Shown: positions 35,910 to 46,948 of the stretch, in pieces
Layout of the letters: each line of letters begins with the position of its first letter
Position numbering within the stretch: position 1 is the first letter of the stretch
Assembly: GCF_947502445.1 (NCBI RefSeq)
Contig: NZ_CANMZW010000003.1
Span: 186,001 to 250,000, forward strand
Length of the DNA stretch: 64,000 nucleotides
Origin: an uncultured Brevibacillus sp.
Lineage (GTDB): Bacteria; Bacillota; Bacilli; Brevibacillales; Brevibacillaceae
Direction of reading: 5' to 3'
The notes under the pieces: model-generated
The model's input: only the letters and a program-made list of their open reading frames with translations
Database searches by the model: none
What the model was told of the DNA's origin: nothing
Program-made: the position numbers and the translations under genes

Positions 35910-36910
35910 TCGCTCTCTGTACGATTTTTTTGTAGCTCTTCTTGAATAATGTCGTTCACGTCCTGTTTTACGAAACGAGCGGCGCTGGCAATCGCATTTT
36001 TAATGGCCTTTTCATCTGAAGACCCGTGGGCTTTGATCACCGGACTACGCAAGCCGAGCAGTGGAGCTCCTCCGTACTCCGCATAATCCATCCGTTTTTT
36101 GAAACGCATCAATCCGGGTTTTAAAATTGCCGCTCCTACCTTATTAATCAGGCTGGAAGTAAACTCCTGCTTGAGTAAAGAAAAGATTGTAGAAGCTGCT
36201 CCCTCCACTGATTTGAGCAAAACATTCCCGACGAATCCATCGCAGACGAGCACATCACACTCACCTTGCATGACATCACGCGCCTCGACATTGCCGACAA
36301 AATTCAAGTCAGCTTCGGCTAGCAGCGAAAAGACGGCCTTCGTCAACTCATTGCCTTTTCCTTCCTCTGTCCCTACGTTGAGCAAGCCTACTTTTGGCTT
36401 TTCAAATCCAAGTACCTTTTCTGCATACAAGCTTCCCATCACTGCGTATTGAACGAGATGATGCGGTTTGGCATCCATATTCGCACCGACATCCAGCGTC
36501 AGTGTGACTCTCCCTTTTACGTTCGGGATGTAAGCAGCCAGCGCTGGTCGTTCAATCCCTTCCATGCGCCCTGCGTACAACAATCCAGCCGTCATCAGTG
36601 CACCTGTATTTCCTGCTGAGATGGCAGCGTCGACCATTTTCTCGCGCGCCATCTCCACCGCTACAACAAGCGACGAATTTTTCTTCCGACGCACTGCTCG
36701 CACAGGCTCGTCATCCGTTTGAATGACCTCTGTTGTAGGTACAATTTCAATGTTTGCCGGCCTATCCTGCGGCAAATGGCTCCGAATAGCTTGTTCATCC
36801 CCCACCAATACCACTGTTATTGATGGGTTTTCCTTGACGGCAGCTAACGCCCCCAGCACTGTGCTGCGCGGTGCATTATCGCCGCCCATCGCATCTATTG
36901 CAATTCGCAA
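35906..36910 (-). CDS. plsX: Phosphate acyltransferase PlsX
   Basis: Makes acyl-phosphate from acyl-ACP, linking fatty acid to phospholipid synthesis. The 334-residue protein begins MRIAIDAMGGDNAPRST and contains SAGNTGALMTAG and YGGAPLLGLRSPVIKAHG, all family-typical. Thirteen bases downstream of fapR, the standard regulator-plsX pair. Confidence 0.97.
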   Translation of the reverse strand: MRIAIDAMGGDNAPRSTVLGALAAVKENPSITVVLVGDEQAIRSHLPQDRPANIEIVPTTEVIQTDDEPVRAVRRKKNSSLVVAVEMAREKMVDAAISAGNTGALMTAGLLYAGRMEGIERPALAAYIPNVKGRVTLTLDVGANMDAKPHHLVQYAVMGSLYAEKVLGFEKPKVGLLNVGTEEGKGNELTKAVFSLLAEADLNFVGNVEARDVMQGECDVLVCDGFVGNVLLKSVEGAASTIFSLLKQEFTSSLINKVGAAILKPGLMRFKKRMDYAEYGGAPLLGLRSPVIKAHGSSDEKAIKNAIASAARFVKQDVNDIIQEELQKNRTESE

Positions 36911-36922
36911 CCGTAATTCCTC

Positions 36923-37516
36923 CTAACTTCTCAGGCCATGCCGAGTTTGTGCCCCCGACATCCCAACTACACGGAAAGTAGCAGTAAAGACCAGTTCTCC
37001 TTGTACCTTTGTCTCTACACGCACTTTGCATTCGTCACCGTTGCGGCTCCTGACCAGTGCTTTTGCTACGAGTTTTTCTCCAGCACGCACCGGACGGACA
37101 TAGCGAATTCTAGCTGTAGCGGTCAGAGCCACATCAGCATTGATTACTGCCACCGCAAGCGAATTGGCTTGGGCAAATATGTAATGTCCACGAGCAATTT
37201 GTGTTCGTGAAAAAACGTGCTCTTCTTTAATTTCCAAAACAGAGATCGCCTGTGAATCCAGCTGCAGGTCAATGATTTCACCAATGACTTCATCGATGCC
37301 CAATGATTTTACTGGGTCCAGGCTTTTTTCCGCTACAGACTTGATCCGTTCTCTAAGCTCCGGAATCCCTAACTCCAAACGGTCTAAGCGTATTGTTTGA
37401 ATACTGACTTTAAATAACTCTGCAAGATCCTCGTCCGTCGCAAATGGGTTATCCGCCAGCGACTGTACTAAACGGGACTGGCGATCTTTTTTCGGCAAGC
37501 GGGCGATGCTCGACAC
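36923..37516 (-). CDS. fapR: Fatty acid biosynthesis repressor FapR
   Basis: Transcriptional repressor released from DNA by malonyl-CoA. The 197-residue protein has a DeoR-like HTH (residues about 20-50, [18 protein letters not shown]) and a hot-dog ligand domain ([21 protein letters not shown]). First gene of fapR-plsX-fabH-fabD-fabG-acpP-fabF. A FapR operator lies 56 bases upstream, so it regulates itself and the operon. Confidence 0.96.
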   Translation of the reverse strand: MSSIARLPKKDRQSRLVQSLADNPFATDEDLAELFKVSIQTIRLDRLELGIPELRERIKSVAEKSLDPVKSLGIDEVIGEIIDLQLDSQAISVLEIKEEHVFSRTQIARGHYIFAQANSLAVAVINADVALTATARIRYVRPVRAGEKLVAKALVRSRNGDECKVRVETKVQGELVFTATFRVVGMSGAQTRHGLRS

Positions 37517-37571
37517 CCCCTGGCAATGTCATGGTAGGTAACGCTTTTCATATGTATGTTTGCGATCAGTT

Positions 37572-37591
37572 TTTAATACCTGGTACCAAAA
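37572..37591. promoter_or_regulatory. FapR operator
   Basis: TTTAATACCTGGTACCAAAA closely matches the known FapR inverted repeat (TTAGTACCTnnTACTAA type). It lies within a candidate minus-strand promoter (TTATAC, 17 bases, TATTAA) in front of fapR. Confidence 0.82.
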
Positions 37592-37652
37592 ATCAGTATA
37601 AGGGAGAAGGATCTGAATTACAAGTAAAGTTGGAGAAAATGGGTATCCGTCC

Positions 37653-38627
37653 CTAGCGATACAAGCGTTTAATGATCTCCTCAATTCCCGGTTCCTTCAT
37701 CCTAATGTCTAAAGGCTCACCCCATTGTGCCACCTCTGACAAAATCCGCGGCGAAGGAATTTTCCCTTTGTCATAGTAAATCGTCAACTCATTCTCTGCA
37801 AGCTCTATTCTCTCTACCCCCTCATTTGCGTAAGCCTCAGGCAGCTTAGGGGGCTTATGATAGTCAATTTGAATCATACTCGCCAGTCCAATGCGATTAC
37901 GCAATTCCTGGATACTCGTATCAACCATTTTTTTCCCGTGATTGATCACAATGATTCGACTGCACAGCTGTTCGATATCATCCATGTCGTGCGTCGTCAA
38001 AAGAATTGTTTTTTTTTGCGTCCTGTTCACTTCCTTGAGAAATGCCCGTATTCGTGTTTTGGCGACTACATCCAGCCCAATCGTTGGTTCATCCAAGAAT
38101 AAAATCGGTGGATTGTGCAAGAGAGCTGCAGCGAGGTCAGCTCTCATCCGTTGTCCGAGTGACAGCTTGCGAACAGGAGTGTCCAGAAAATCATGCAGAT
38201 CCAAAAGCTCCTTGTACATCTCCATCGCTCGTACATATGATTGGCGATCGATTTTGTACATCGCTTGCAATAGCTCAAATGAATCGTGGACAGGCAAGTC
38301 CCACCATAGCTGTGTTCTTTGTCCAAATACGACACCGATCTGGGAAGCTACCCGAGCACGATCTTGTTGTGGACTATACCCCCCTACTACTATCTCTCCT
38401 TCGGTTGGATGGAGAATCCCGGAAAGCATTTTGATTGTTGTTGACTTCCCCGCTCCATTTGGCCCTATATAGCCAACGAATTCCCCTTCTTCGATCGAGA
38501 AGGAAACATCCTCAACCGCCTTTACTTCTCGTTTTTCGCGGGAAAACAGCGTGCGCAAGGAGGAGAACCTCCCCTCCTTTGCTTGTGTCAGAAAAAATGT
38601 TTTCCCTACCCGGTCCGCTCTTATCAT
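37653..38627 (-). CDS. ABC transporter ATPase (COG4586 type)
   Basis: A 324-residue ABC ATPase. Walker A GPNGAGKSTTIKML, Q-loop GVVFGQRTQLWW, signature LSLGQRMRADLAAALL, Walker B ILFLDEPTIGLDV and the H-loop TTHDMDD are present. The LSLGQ signature and long N-terminal FxxR segment fit the uncharacterised COG4586 ATPases that pair with two ABC-2 permeases, as here. Substrate unknown; probably an exporter. Confidence 0.92.
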   Translation of the reverse strand: MIRADRVGKTFFLTQAKEGRFSSLRTLFSREKREVKAVEDVSFSIEEGEFVGYIGPNGAGKSTTIKMLSGILHPTEGEIVVGGYSPQQDRARVASQIGVVFGQRTQLWWDLPVHDSFELLQAMYKIDRQSYVRAMEMYKELLDLHDFLDTPVRKLSLGQRMRADLAAALLHNPPILFLDEPTIGLDVVAKTRIRAFLKEVNRTQKKTILLTTHDMDDIEQLCSRIIVINHGKKMVDTSIQELRNRIGLASMIQIDYHKPPKLPEAYANEGVERIELAENELTIYYDKGKIPSPRILSEVAQWGEPLDIRMKEPGIEEIIKRLYR

Positions 38628-38639
38628 CGCTATCCCTCC

Positions 38640-39428
38640 CTAGCTCCCTGTACTGTGATAATGTCGTATTCCATAGGCCCAAAACCGCAATGATAATACC
38701 AAAGCGAGCGCCGCCACCACCGGAGTCAGCAAAGGCAAGTACCAGCTCTCGGCTTTCCCGAGCAGCGTGAGCATCGGTACATAATTCATAAAGGCAATCG
38801 GCAGCACCGTGTAAAACATCCATTTTAACCAGCCCGGATACAAGCTGATCGGATAATTCGAAGCGTTGGCTGGTGCATAGATTGTAAAGGTTTGCAGGTC
38901 TTTGACTTGATGCGTCCAAAAGCCAAGAGCTGCTGTGGTAAGAGCGATTGAGAAGTATATGACACCCCCAGACACAATCGCTACAGGAGTGAATAACAGC
39001 AGGAGTCCGATTTCCTTCCCTTGGGCATACAACCCGGCAATGGACAAGATCAAAACTGAGATGCCCTGTACCATGCCACCTATTCGCGACAGGTCGAGAT
39101 TCCGCGTTAAAAGCAGAAGCAACGGGGAAACAGGGCGAATCAGCAGTTGATCCAACTCGCCATGGATAACGTATTTCTCAAAGTCATTGATTTCAGGCGC
39201 AAAAAATCGATAGACAGAAACTGCGACGGAGGAAATACCATACAAGAGTCCAACCTCGTAAATATTCCAGCCACTGACATCATGAAACCGATAAAGAATG
39301 GCGGACAAAATCAAAAAGTCCAGAACCATGATCATCCCTGTAGTCGCAGCACTTGTAATGAAATTGAGCTTGTACTGCATTTGCGCACGAATGCTTGCGA
39401 CGAGCAGTTTTCGATAAAGTGCGAGCAT
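38640..39428 (-). CDS. ABC-2 type permease (COG3694/COG4587 type)
   Basis: A 262-residue membrane protein with about six hydrophobic segments, starting MLALYRKLLVASIRAQMQYK (39428; AAGGGGGATAGGGAA upstream). The amphipathic N-terminus followed by LNFITSAATTGM and the central HGELDQLLIRPVSPL element are typical of this permease group. Second gene of the exporter operon, 12 bases before the ATPase gene. Confidence 0.87.
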   Translation of the reverse strand: MLALYRKLLVASIRAQMQYKLNFITSAATTGMIMVLDFLILSAILYRFHDVSGWNIYEVGLLYGISSVAVSVYRFFAPEINDFEKYVIHGELDQLLIRPVSPLLLLLTRNLDLSRIGGMVQGISVLILSIAGLYAQGKEIGLLLLFTPVAIVSGGVIYFSIALTTAALGFWTHQVKDLQTFTIYAPANASNYPISLYPGWLKWMFYTVLPIAFMNYVPMLTLLGKAESWYLPLLTPVVAALALVLSLRFWAYGIRHYHSTGS

Positions 39429-39432
39429 TTCC

Positions 39433-40212
39433 CTATCCCCCTTGAATCTCAACCTTACGCCTTGCTAGCGTAGTTACTGCAAGAGCGATTCCCGTCAGTA
39501 CGAGTGCCCAGCTGCCCTGAACGATAAGAGCTTCAGGACCTGCCAACTCCAGGAAAGTCATGACCGGATAATAAATCATGCAGGAAAACGGCAAATAAGG
39601 CGCGATTTTCCCCATCACACCCGGCAATAAATCCAAAGGAATCATTTGTCCTCCGAGACCAAACACAAGTGACAGCAAAATGTAGTGAACCCAGCGAATT
39701 TCTGTCGTCCAAAAGGAAGCAAGACCGGTGAGGTAAAAAAGCAGAAGACCAATAAATGTCCCGAGTAGCAAAGAAAGAACAAACAAGAGGCAGGTATAGA
39801 AGCTAGATGGAAAATGGAAGCCTACAGCAAGACCTAAAAGTAAACCGATGGGCAAGCTGCGATAGCATGCATTGTAGAGAATCCGGCCAAATTCTTGGCA
39901 GAGCATGTACCACAGGTAGTGAACAGGCTTGATTAAATCCAGACTCACTGCTCCGCTTCTCACTCCAACCGGAATCGTAAGGCCAGGAGATAGAAAGGTG
40001 GTCATCCATAAAACACTTTGACAAACGGCAATGTACTGTCCCATAGTTTGCAAATCATAAGGGCCGTGCACTTGTTTGCCTTGAAGCACCCCAGCCCAAA
40101 TGGCAATAAAAACAAGCCCAAAAATCGAGCTTGCCAGGTTGTTGACCAAATGTGACAGACGATACTGAAGATTACGACGATAGCTTTTGCGGATAATCCG
40201 CCAGTAGACCAT
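39433..40212 (-). CDS. ABC-2 type permease, partner subunit
   Basis: A 259-residue membrane protein, about six segments, starting MVYWRIIRKSYRRNLQYR after AAAAGGAGGATCAT. Shares the SGAVSLDLIKPVHYLWYM element with the other permease, so the two likely form a heterodimer. First gene of the three-gene operon. Substrate unknown. Confidence 0.87.
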   Translation of the reverse strand: MVYWRIIRKSYRRNLQYRLSHLVNNLASSIFGLVFIAIWAGVLQGKQVHGPYDLQTMGQYIAVCQSVLWMTTFLSPGLTIPVGVRSGAVSLDLIKPVHYLWYMLCQEFGRILYNACYRSLPIGLLLGLAVGFHFPSSFYTCLLFVLSLLLGTFIGLLLFYLTGLASFWTTEIRWVHYILLSLVFGLGGQMIPLDLLPGVMGKIAPYLPFSCMIYYPVMTFLELAGPEALIVQGSWALVLTGIALAVTTLARRKVEIQGG

Positions 40213-40303
40213 ATGATCCTCCTTTTGGCAAAAGTCAGGAATCATAGAATAGCAGATACCGGATGGCATTGCAATTCCTTCCTGGTACGTTAATTGAAAA
40301 AAG

Positions 40304-40328
40304 AAAGCCCCTCTCTGCGAAGGGCCTT
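40304..40328 (-). terminator. Intrinsic terminator downstream of the DeoR gene
   Basis: AAGGCCCTTCGCAGAGAGGGGCTT hairpin followed by TCTTTTTTC on the minus strand, 77 bases after the regulator's stop codon. Confidence 0.8.
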
Positions 40329-40405
40329 CCCTGATAAATTCAGGCTGCTGTCACGCTGCTACAAGCGATCACGCCAGCCAGCTGAAATCTATCCTTTTTC
40401 AAACT

Positions 40406-41176
40406 TTACGTCGTTTCACCGGTTGCCACCATCACTTCGACTTCGTTTTCTCGAAGCGCCTTAGCCATTTCATCACTAGGCTCCTGGTCGGTAACGATAA
40501 TATCAATTTTATTGAGACTGGCAACCCGATACAGCATGCTTTTCCCAAACTTGGACTGATCAGCCAAAATAATCACTTGATCCGCTTTTTTCATCATTTC
40601 TCGGATCAAATGCCCATGCTCCTCAGAAGGGGAAACCAAGCCATCAGCAGTCAATCCACAAGCACCTACAAGCACTTTGTCAACGTGATAATCTGCCAAA
40701 TTCTCTAGGGCTCGTGTGCCATGCACACACTGATCTTCTCCATGCACATCTCCACCCAAAAGCTTTACGAGCACACCCTGTTTACGTGCCATACTAGATG
40801 CCGTCCCGAGTGAGTTGGTAATAATCACAAGATCGGTCGTTTCCCCAGCCTCTACTGCCATTTGGACTGTAGTCGATGCATCCAGCAGAAGATAATCCCC
40901 GTTTTTGATCAAACGTGCTGCTGCTTGTGCAATCCTCCTCTTACCAGTCAGGTCAAGCTGCATACGCTCTTGATACGAATAGCTTTTCTTGTTAAGGCTA
41001 GGAAGGATCGCTCCTCCTCGTGTACGAAGGATCTCACCCGACTCCTCCAGCTTGACGATATCCCGTCTAGCTGTATCCCGAGAAACACCAAACATCTCAA
41101 CAACATCTTGGACACTGATGCGTTGATGCTTTTGCAAGTATTGCAGGATAGCGGCCAACCGCTCCTCTTGGTACAT
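40406..41176 (-). CDS. DeoR-family transcriptional regulator
   Basis: A 256-residue repressor. The N-terminal HTH reads RISVQDVVEMFGVSRDTARRDI; the C-terminal sugar-phosphate sensor fold has LDASTTVQMAVEAG, ITNSLGTASSM and ADQSKFGKSM. Such proteins usually sense a phosphorylated sugar, but no sugar gene is adjacent; the gene stands alone. Target unknown. Confidence 0.92.
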   Translation of the reverse strand: MYQEERLAAILQYLQKHQRISVQDVVEMFGVSRDTARRDIVKLEESGEILRTRGGAILPSLNKKSYSYQERMQLDLTGKRRIAQAAARLIKNGDYLLLDASTTVQMAVEAGETTDLVIITNSLGTASSMARKQGVLVKLLGGDVHGEDQCVHGTRALENLADYHVDKVLVGACGLTADGLVSPSEEHGHLIREMMKKADQVIILADQSKFGKSMLYRVASLNKIDIIVTDQEPSDEMAKALRENEVEVMVATGETT

Positions 41177-41286
41177 AACGATTCAACCCCATCCTTATCG
41201 TTCTCCTTGATTGTAAGTGATTTGCACCATTTTCGCAAGCACAAATAAGTATTAATAAGTAATTACAAGCTAAAGAAAATACAAAA

Positions 41287-41314
41287 AAAGTAAGGTGATT
41301 GCTCACCTTACTTT
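41287..41314 (-). terminator. Intrinsic terminator of rpmF
   Basis: AAAGTAAGGTGA and TCACCTTACTTT form a 12-pair stem followed by seven T on the minus strand. Confidence 0.93.
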
Positions 41315-41326
41315 TAGCAGCGGATC

Positions 41327-41497
41327 TTACTTCGCTACTTTCACGCCTTTGTAGTGACCGCAGCTTGGGCAAACACGATGCGCAAGCTTGTATTCGCTGC
41401 AATTATCGCATTTGATCATGCCTGGAATCTCTAATTTGAAGTGCGTACGACGCATTCTTTTACGGGTTTTGGAAGTTCTCCGTTGAGGTACTGCCAT
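41327..41497 (-). CDS. rpmF: 50S ribosomal protein L32
   Basis: Ribosomal protein L32, 56 residues, starting [20 protein letters not shown] after GGAGGTGTAAGGAAG. Two CxxC pairs (CDNC, CPSC) show it is the zinc-binding form. Encoded after yceD, the widely conserved pairing, and closed by a strong terminator. Confidence 0.97.
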   Translation of the reverse strand: MAVPQRRTSKTRKRMRRTHFKLEIPGMIKCDNCSEYKLAHRVCPSCGHYKGVKVAK

Positions 41498-41635
41498 CTT
41501 CCTTACACCTCCTTCAACTGACAAATGCTAAGATGCTCTATAGGGTGGATAGAATAGGCGATAAGCTTATGCCATCCTTCAAAAATGAGACGCAGCCATT
41601 TAAGGAAAGGCGCCCCATCTTGAAAACATAGAATA

Positions 41636-42154
41636 CTACTTGCTGTCTTTGAAAAAATCAGCCAACCCTGCCAAGCGGGGGTCGATTCGTTCATTTTTGC
41701 AGCTGCAAGCTCCTTCATTACGATTTACACCACATGTTGGGCACAGGCCTTGGCAATCATCCTCGCATAGCGGGAATGTCGGCATCGCCAGAAGGAAGTC
41801 CTCCTGCAACAGCGCGTCCAACTCGATTTCATCACCTTCAAGCGGCAGAATGTCGCTGTCTTCGTCCTCACCTAACACCGGATCATCTTCCGGAGCGAAT
41901 GTTTCGGAAAACGAAACAGCCGCATGATGAGTAAACGGATTCAGGCATCTTGCACAAATGAAATTGACGTCGGCTTTCATCTTGCCGGATACGTAGTAAA
42001 GATTACCGAGCTGCACTGCCTCGCCTTCAGCCTCTACAGGCGTCATACTGCGAATCTCATGATGGCGGCTTTTCAGATCCACCTCGTCTAAAGTAGCTTT
42101 AAACGGCAACGGCTCTCCATTTCTACGTTCCAAATCTGCTAGCTTAATATTCAT
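41636..42154 (-). CDS. YceD/DUF177 protein (YlbN)
   Basis: A 172-residue YceD-family protein that works with rpmF in 23S rRNA accumulation in other species. Start taken at MNIKLADLERRNGEPL (42154) from spacing to GAGGTG. Cysteine pairs in CARCLNP and CPTCGVNRNEGACSCK suggest metal binding. The acidic centre (EDDPVLGEDEDSDILPLEG) is typical. A 138-base spacer follows to rpmF. Confidence 0.92.
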   Translation of the reverse strand: MNIKLADLERRNGEPLPFKATLDEVDLKSRHHEIRSMTPVEAEGEAVQLGNLYYVSGKMKADVNFICARCLNPFTHHAAVSFSETFAPEDDPVLGEDEDSDILPLEGDEIELDALLQEDFLLAMPTFPLCEDDCQGLCPTCGVNRNEGACSCKNERIDPRLAGLADFFKDSK

Positions 42155-42239
42155 TGTCATTTCACCTCATGCACAACAAAGATGATTATAGACCCTGCCC
42201 AAAGCTTTGTCAACCATTTTTCCTTGACAGCTAATTCAA

Positions 42240-43307
42240 TCAGGAATTTTTTGGTTTTTGGCCATTCAGGTAGGTTACAGCGTCTCGCACAGTTTTGACC
42301 GGAACCACTTTCATATTGGTTTTGATGCGTTTAGCCGTAGCCAGCGCCTCCTCGTAATTGGAGTTCGCGTCTGGCGTATCCTGAGGAGCAAAAAATATCT
42401 CTGCCCCAGCCTTATCAGCCGCAATTACCTTATGATTGATTCCGCCAATCCTGCCAACCGTTCCGTCCAGCGAAATGGTGCCTGTCCCCGCTATTTTGTA
42501 GCCCTTCGTCAAATCGAGGCTGGTGTTTAGCTGATCATAAATCTCCAGCGTCATCATAAGACCAGCAGACGGTCCTCCAATCCCTTGGGACGCGATAGCT
42601 ACTGTTTTCGGAATACGAATGTTCTGCTTGTTGTCAGGGCGTACTCCAATGCCAACAGCCTTTGACTCTGGTAGTGGTACCAAGGTTAACATCGTTTTTG
42701 CTTCTTGTCCATCTCGGATGTATGTAATTTCAACCTTGTCTCCTGCACTTTTCTTTGCGAGAGCCTGGAGTAAGTCTTTTGCGTCTGCTGTGCGTACTCC
42801 ATCTACGGATGTTATGATATCACCTATCTTCAAGACCTGCTTTGCTGGCAGCCCCTCAAGTGTTCCCATTACCCACACACCCTGCTTCTCTACCTTTACA
42901 TCATAGCCGGCAAGGCGAAAAGCTACAGCTTCGGCGATTTTTTGCGAATTGTCCATAACTGCCTGTTCCCGTCGAACAAAATCTTCGCTGTTCTCACCCT
43001 TGCTGACAACCAGTTCTTTCGGCATTAATTCCGCATCAGAGGCTACTTGTGCATAGACGTACCACGCCAGATTTGCTTCACCCATCCGCACGGTTGTCAG
43101 CATGAATGAACCTGTCTCGTCCTTTTTCCCGCCCTCAACCTCTATCATCGGCCCAAGCTCAATCGCCGATCCAGGGCGTGTTACATAATAATTTGTCGGT
43201 ATAAAAAAAGAAAGTCCAAGCAATACCGAAATTAGAGCAAGCGTCCAGCTAAAGCCTCCTCTACTCTTTGGCCTCCGATTCGGAGCGTAAAGCTGATCCT
43301 CACTCAT
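42240..43307 (-). CDS. PDZ-Lon (SepM-like) membrane protease YlbL
   Basis: A 355-residue membrane-anchored serine protease. One N-terminal anchor (about residues 20-40), a PDZ domain (PAKQVLKIGDIITSVDG) and a Lon-like S16 domain with Ser in GGPSAGLMMTLEIYD and Lys in GGINHKVIAADKAG. Streptococcal SepM processes signalling peptide; Bacillus YlbL has been linked to the DNA damage response. Start overlaps the ylbK end by eight bases. Confidence 0.93.
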   Translation of the reverse strand: MSEDQLYAPNRRPKSRGGFSWTLALISVLLGLSFFIPTNYYVTRPGSAIELGPMIEVEGGKKDETGSFMLTTVRMGEANLAWYVYAQVASDAELMPKELVVSKGENSEDFVRREQAVMDNSQKIAEAVAFRLAGYDVKVEKQGVWVMGTLEGLPAKQVLKIGDIITSVDGVRTADAKDLLQALAKKSAGDKVEITYIRDGQEAKTMLTLVPLPESKAVGIGVRPDNKQNIRIPKTVAIASQGIGGPSAGLMMTLEIYDQLNTSLDLTKGYKIAGTGTISLDGTVGRIGGINHKVIAADKAGAEIFFAPQDTPDANSNYEEALATAKRIKTNMKVVPVKTVRDAVTYLNGQKPKNS

Positions 43308-44097
43308 GTTCTACCTCCCAATTCGCAATCAATTCCTGAATTTGCTCTGCATGCGCTTCGCCGGCACGTTCTCCCAGCTCCATAATCTCCTTCACACCAG
43401 AGTATGCGATACTGCTATAGTGTCCAACATCTGGCCGAATTACGAGATCGGCCGCAATGATCCTGTGTCGCAGTATCTCTCGTTCCATCACATCAATCGT
43501 TTGGGCAATGACATCAAAGATGGAGCTCACCTTCATCGGCGTATCCACTTGAGCAACATCAACAGCAATCACGATATCCGCTCCCATTTCGCGAATAACC
43601 GTAACAGGAACTCTGTCAATTACCCCTCCATCGACAAGCAAACGGTTACCCACTTTTTCCGGCACAAAAATACCTGGGATGGAAATGCTCGCTCGCACGG
43701 CTTGATCCACAGGTCCTTCACGAAATACTACTCGCTCTCCCGATTCGATATCGGTAGCAACAACGGCAAGCGGCCTTTTGAGCTCCTCTATTCGCTTGCC
43801 ATGCGTGAGAAGACGGATCAACTGCTTGATCTTTTCCCCCGCCACAAAACCAAGTGTTGGTACAGTAAGGTCAAGCCAATGCTTCCGCTTCAAATTGAGA
43901 GCCAGCTTCCCCATCATATGAGGTTCGATTCCATTGGCGTAAACGGCAGCAATCAGACTGCCCATACTGCTCCCAGCGAGCATGTCGATCTCGATTCCTT
44001 TTGCTTCTAATGCTTTGAGCACACCGATATGAGCAAACCCGCGAGCACCACCCGAACCAAGGGCAACTCCCACGATTGGCTTACGTTTCACTGCCAT
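43300..44097 (-). CDS. Patatin-like phospholipase (YlbK/RssA family)
   Basis: A 265-residue patatin-like acyl hydrolase. Oxyanion motif GSGGARGFAHIGVL, nucleophile GSSMGSL and catalytic Asp in VDGGVID are intact. Cytoplasmic; substrate unknown, presumably membrane lipid. Overlaps the YlbL gene start. Divergent from ylbJ. Confidence 0.93.
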   Translation of the reverse strand: MAVKRKPIVGVALGSGGARGFAHIGVLKALEAKGIEIDMLAGSSMGSLIAAVYANGIEPHMMGKLALNLKRKHWLDLTVPTLGFVAGEKIKQLIRLLTHGKRIEELKRPLAVVATDIESGERVVFREGPVDQAVRASISIPGIFVPEKVGNRLLVDGGVIDRVPVTVIREMGADIVIAVDVAQVDTPMKVSSIFDVIAQTIDVMEREILRHRIIAADLVIRPDVGHYSSIAYSGVKEIMELGERAGEAHAEQIQELIANWEVEHE

Positions 44098-44236
44098 GGC
44101 AACATCCCCCCTGTAACCAGCGTATGAGAAGAATTACGAATCCTTTCACAAGAACAAGATACAAGCTCACGCATAGTTTCCTTGTCCGTCACGTAGACAT
44201 GTACTATCTATCTTGTCGTTCGTTCAGGAGGAGTCC

Positions 44237-45953
<1,717 letters not shown>

Positions 45954-45989
45954 TCATCCTCCGCTCGTTAGTTCCTTGTGAATTGAGTC

Positions 45990-46580
45990 CTACCTTTCAG
46001 GATCAGCCTCGTGATCAGCTTCGACTTCCGTTTCATAATAGTACAATGTAACGGCAGTGTCCCCATAGATCGCTTCACGGGTTTTCACGCATTTCCCGAT
46101 TTCATCTGGGAACTTGTCACTGACATCATGCTCAGCCACAATCCAGGCTCCATCAGTGAGCATCCCAAATTCTTGCAGCAGACTGATTTCTTCCACAATC
46201 CTTTGATTGGCGTAGGGTGGGTCGAGAAATACCAAATCAAAAGATTGATTGCGCTTGGCGAGCGTGCGAATAGCTTTATCAGCGTCCATTCGGTAGAGCT
46301 CTGCATAGGCACCCAATCTGCATGTCGTCACATTTTGCTTCACCACTGCAAAAGCCTTCGTATCTCTTTCAACGAAAACAGCGCGCTCTGCACCCCGGCT
46401 TAGTGCTTCAATGCCAAGACCACCTGTTCCCGCGTACAAATCCAGGGCCCAGCCACCGTCAAAATACGGGCCGATCATGTTAAATATCGACTCTTTTACT
46501 TTATCTGTCGTGGGACGAGTCCCCTTGCCTGGGACAGCCGTCAGTCTTCTTCCTCTGTGTTCTCCAGCGATGACTCGCAT
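45990..46580 (-). CDS. rsmD: 16S rRNA (guanine966-N2)-methyltransferase
   Basis: Class I methyltransferase (YlbH type) acting on 16S rRNA G966. The 196-residue protein has the SAM loop LDLYAGTGGLGIEALSRGA and catalytic FLDPPY. MRVIAGEHRGRRL is the conserved N-terminus. It has its own minus-strand promoter downstream of the divergent csfG-like RNA. Confidence 0.95.
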   Translation of the reverse strand: MRVIAGEHRGRRLTAVPGKGTRPTTDKVKESIFNMIGPYFDGGWALDLYAGTGGLGIEALSRGAERAVFVERDTKAFAVVKQNVTTCRLGAYAELYRMDADKAIRTLAKRNQSFDLVFLDPPYANQRIVEEISLLQEFGMLTDGAWIVAEHDVSDKFPDEIGKCVKTREAIYGDTAVTLYYYETEVEADHEADPER

Positions 46581-46645
46581 ACATTCTCACCTGTCAATTC
46601 ATTTATGTATGATTCGTTTTTTCTCTTCGATCAAAGAATGATTTC

Positions 46646-46674
46646 ATACTATCACAACTGCATAGAGCCGTAAA
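46646..46674 (-). promoter_or_regulatory. Probable rsmD promoter
   Basis: Minus strand TTTACG, 17-base spacer, then TAGTAT preceded by TGA (extended -10), 66 bases before the rsmD start. Confidence 0.5.
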
Positions 46675-46706
46675 ATTGTCGGATGGAAATTTTTTGTGCA
46701 AACTCC

Positions 46707-46736
46707 GTATACCTGACCAAAAAATTGGAAAGGATG
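46707..46736 (+). promoter_or_regulatory. Sigma-F-like promoter of csfG
   Basis: GTATA, exactly 15 bases, then GGAAAGGATG. This fits the forespore sigma-F pattern (GywTA-N15-GGnrAnAnTw) at nearly every position and lies about seven bases before the start of the folded RNA. Confidence 0.65.
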
Positions 46737-46742
46737 ATGGAT

Positions 46743-46948
46743 AGCGACGTAACGGTGTCGCTGACAACCGCGGAGAAGACTTACGTTTCCCCATAAGCTC
46801 TTCCTCCGGTTTCTCCTCTCCCATAATTGAAAGGCAGTTCACTTTTCGCGCACGGCGTGTCTGATAGGAGCATTCCGTGCCACCGCTCCCATTGACGGGA
46901 GGAGTTGAACCGCTGCCCCTTCGTCTTTTGGCGATGGGGTATTTTTTT
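46743..46948 (+). ncRNA. csfG: csfG-like sporulation small RNA
   Basis: A roughly 205-base non-coding region with a 5' hairpin (AGCGAC/GTCGCT), a long bulged stem around 46770-46810, an H-type pseudoknot (46850-46855 with 46875-46880; 46867-46871 with 46885-46889) and a terminator (CCCC/GGGG stem, seven T at 46942-46948). CsfG of endospore formers is about 200 nt, sits beside ylbH (rsmD) and is made in the forespore; place, length and promoter agree. Sequence identity to known csfG was not checked. Confidence 0.7.

Noticed and set aside
37444..37656. 70-codon plus-strand frame upstream of fapR
   Set aside because: It crosses the FapR operator and antisense fapR start; no ribosome site or family.
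46603..46842. 79-codon minus-strand frame with a good ribosome-like site (MGKRKSSPRLSATPL)
   Set aside because: It lies antisense to the csfG-like RNA and across the promoters; the AGG-rich stretch comes from the RNA stem arms.
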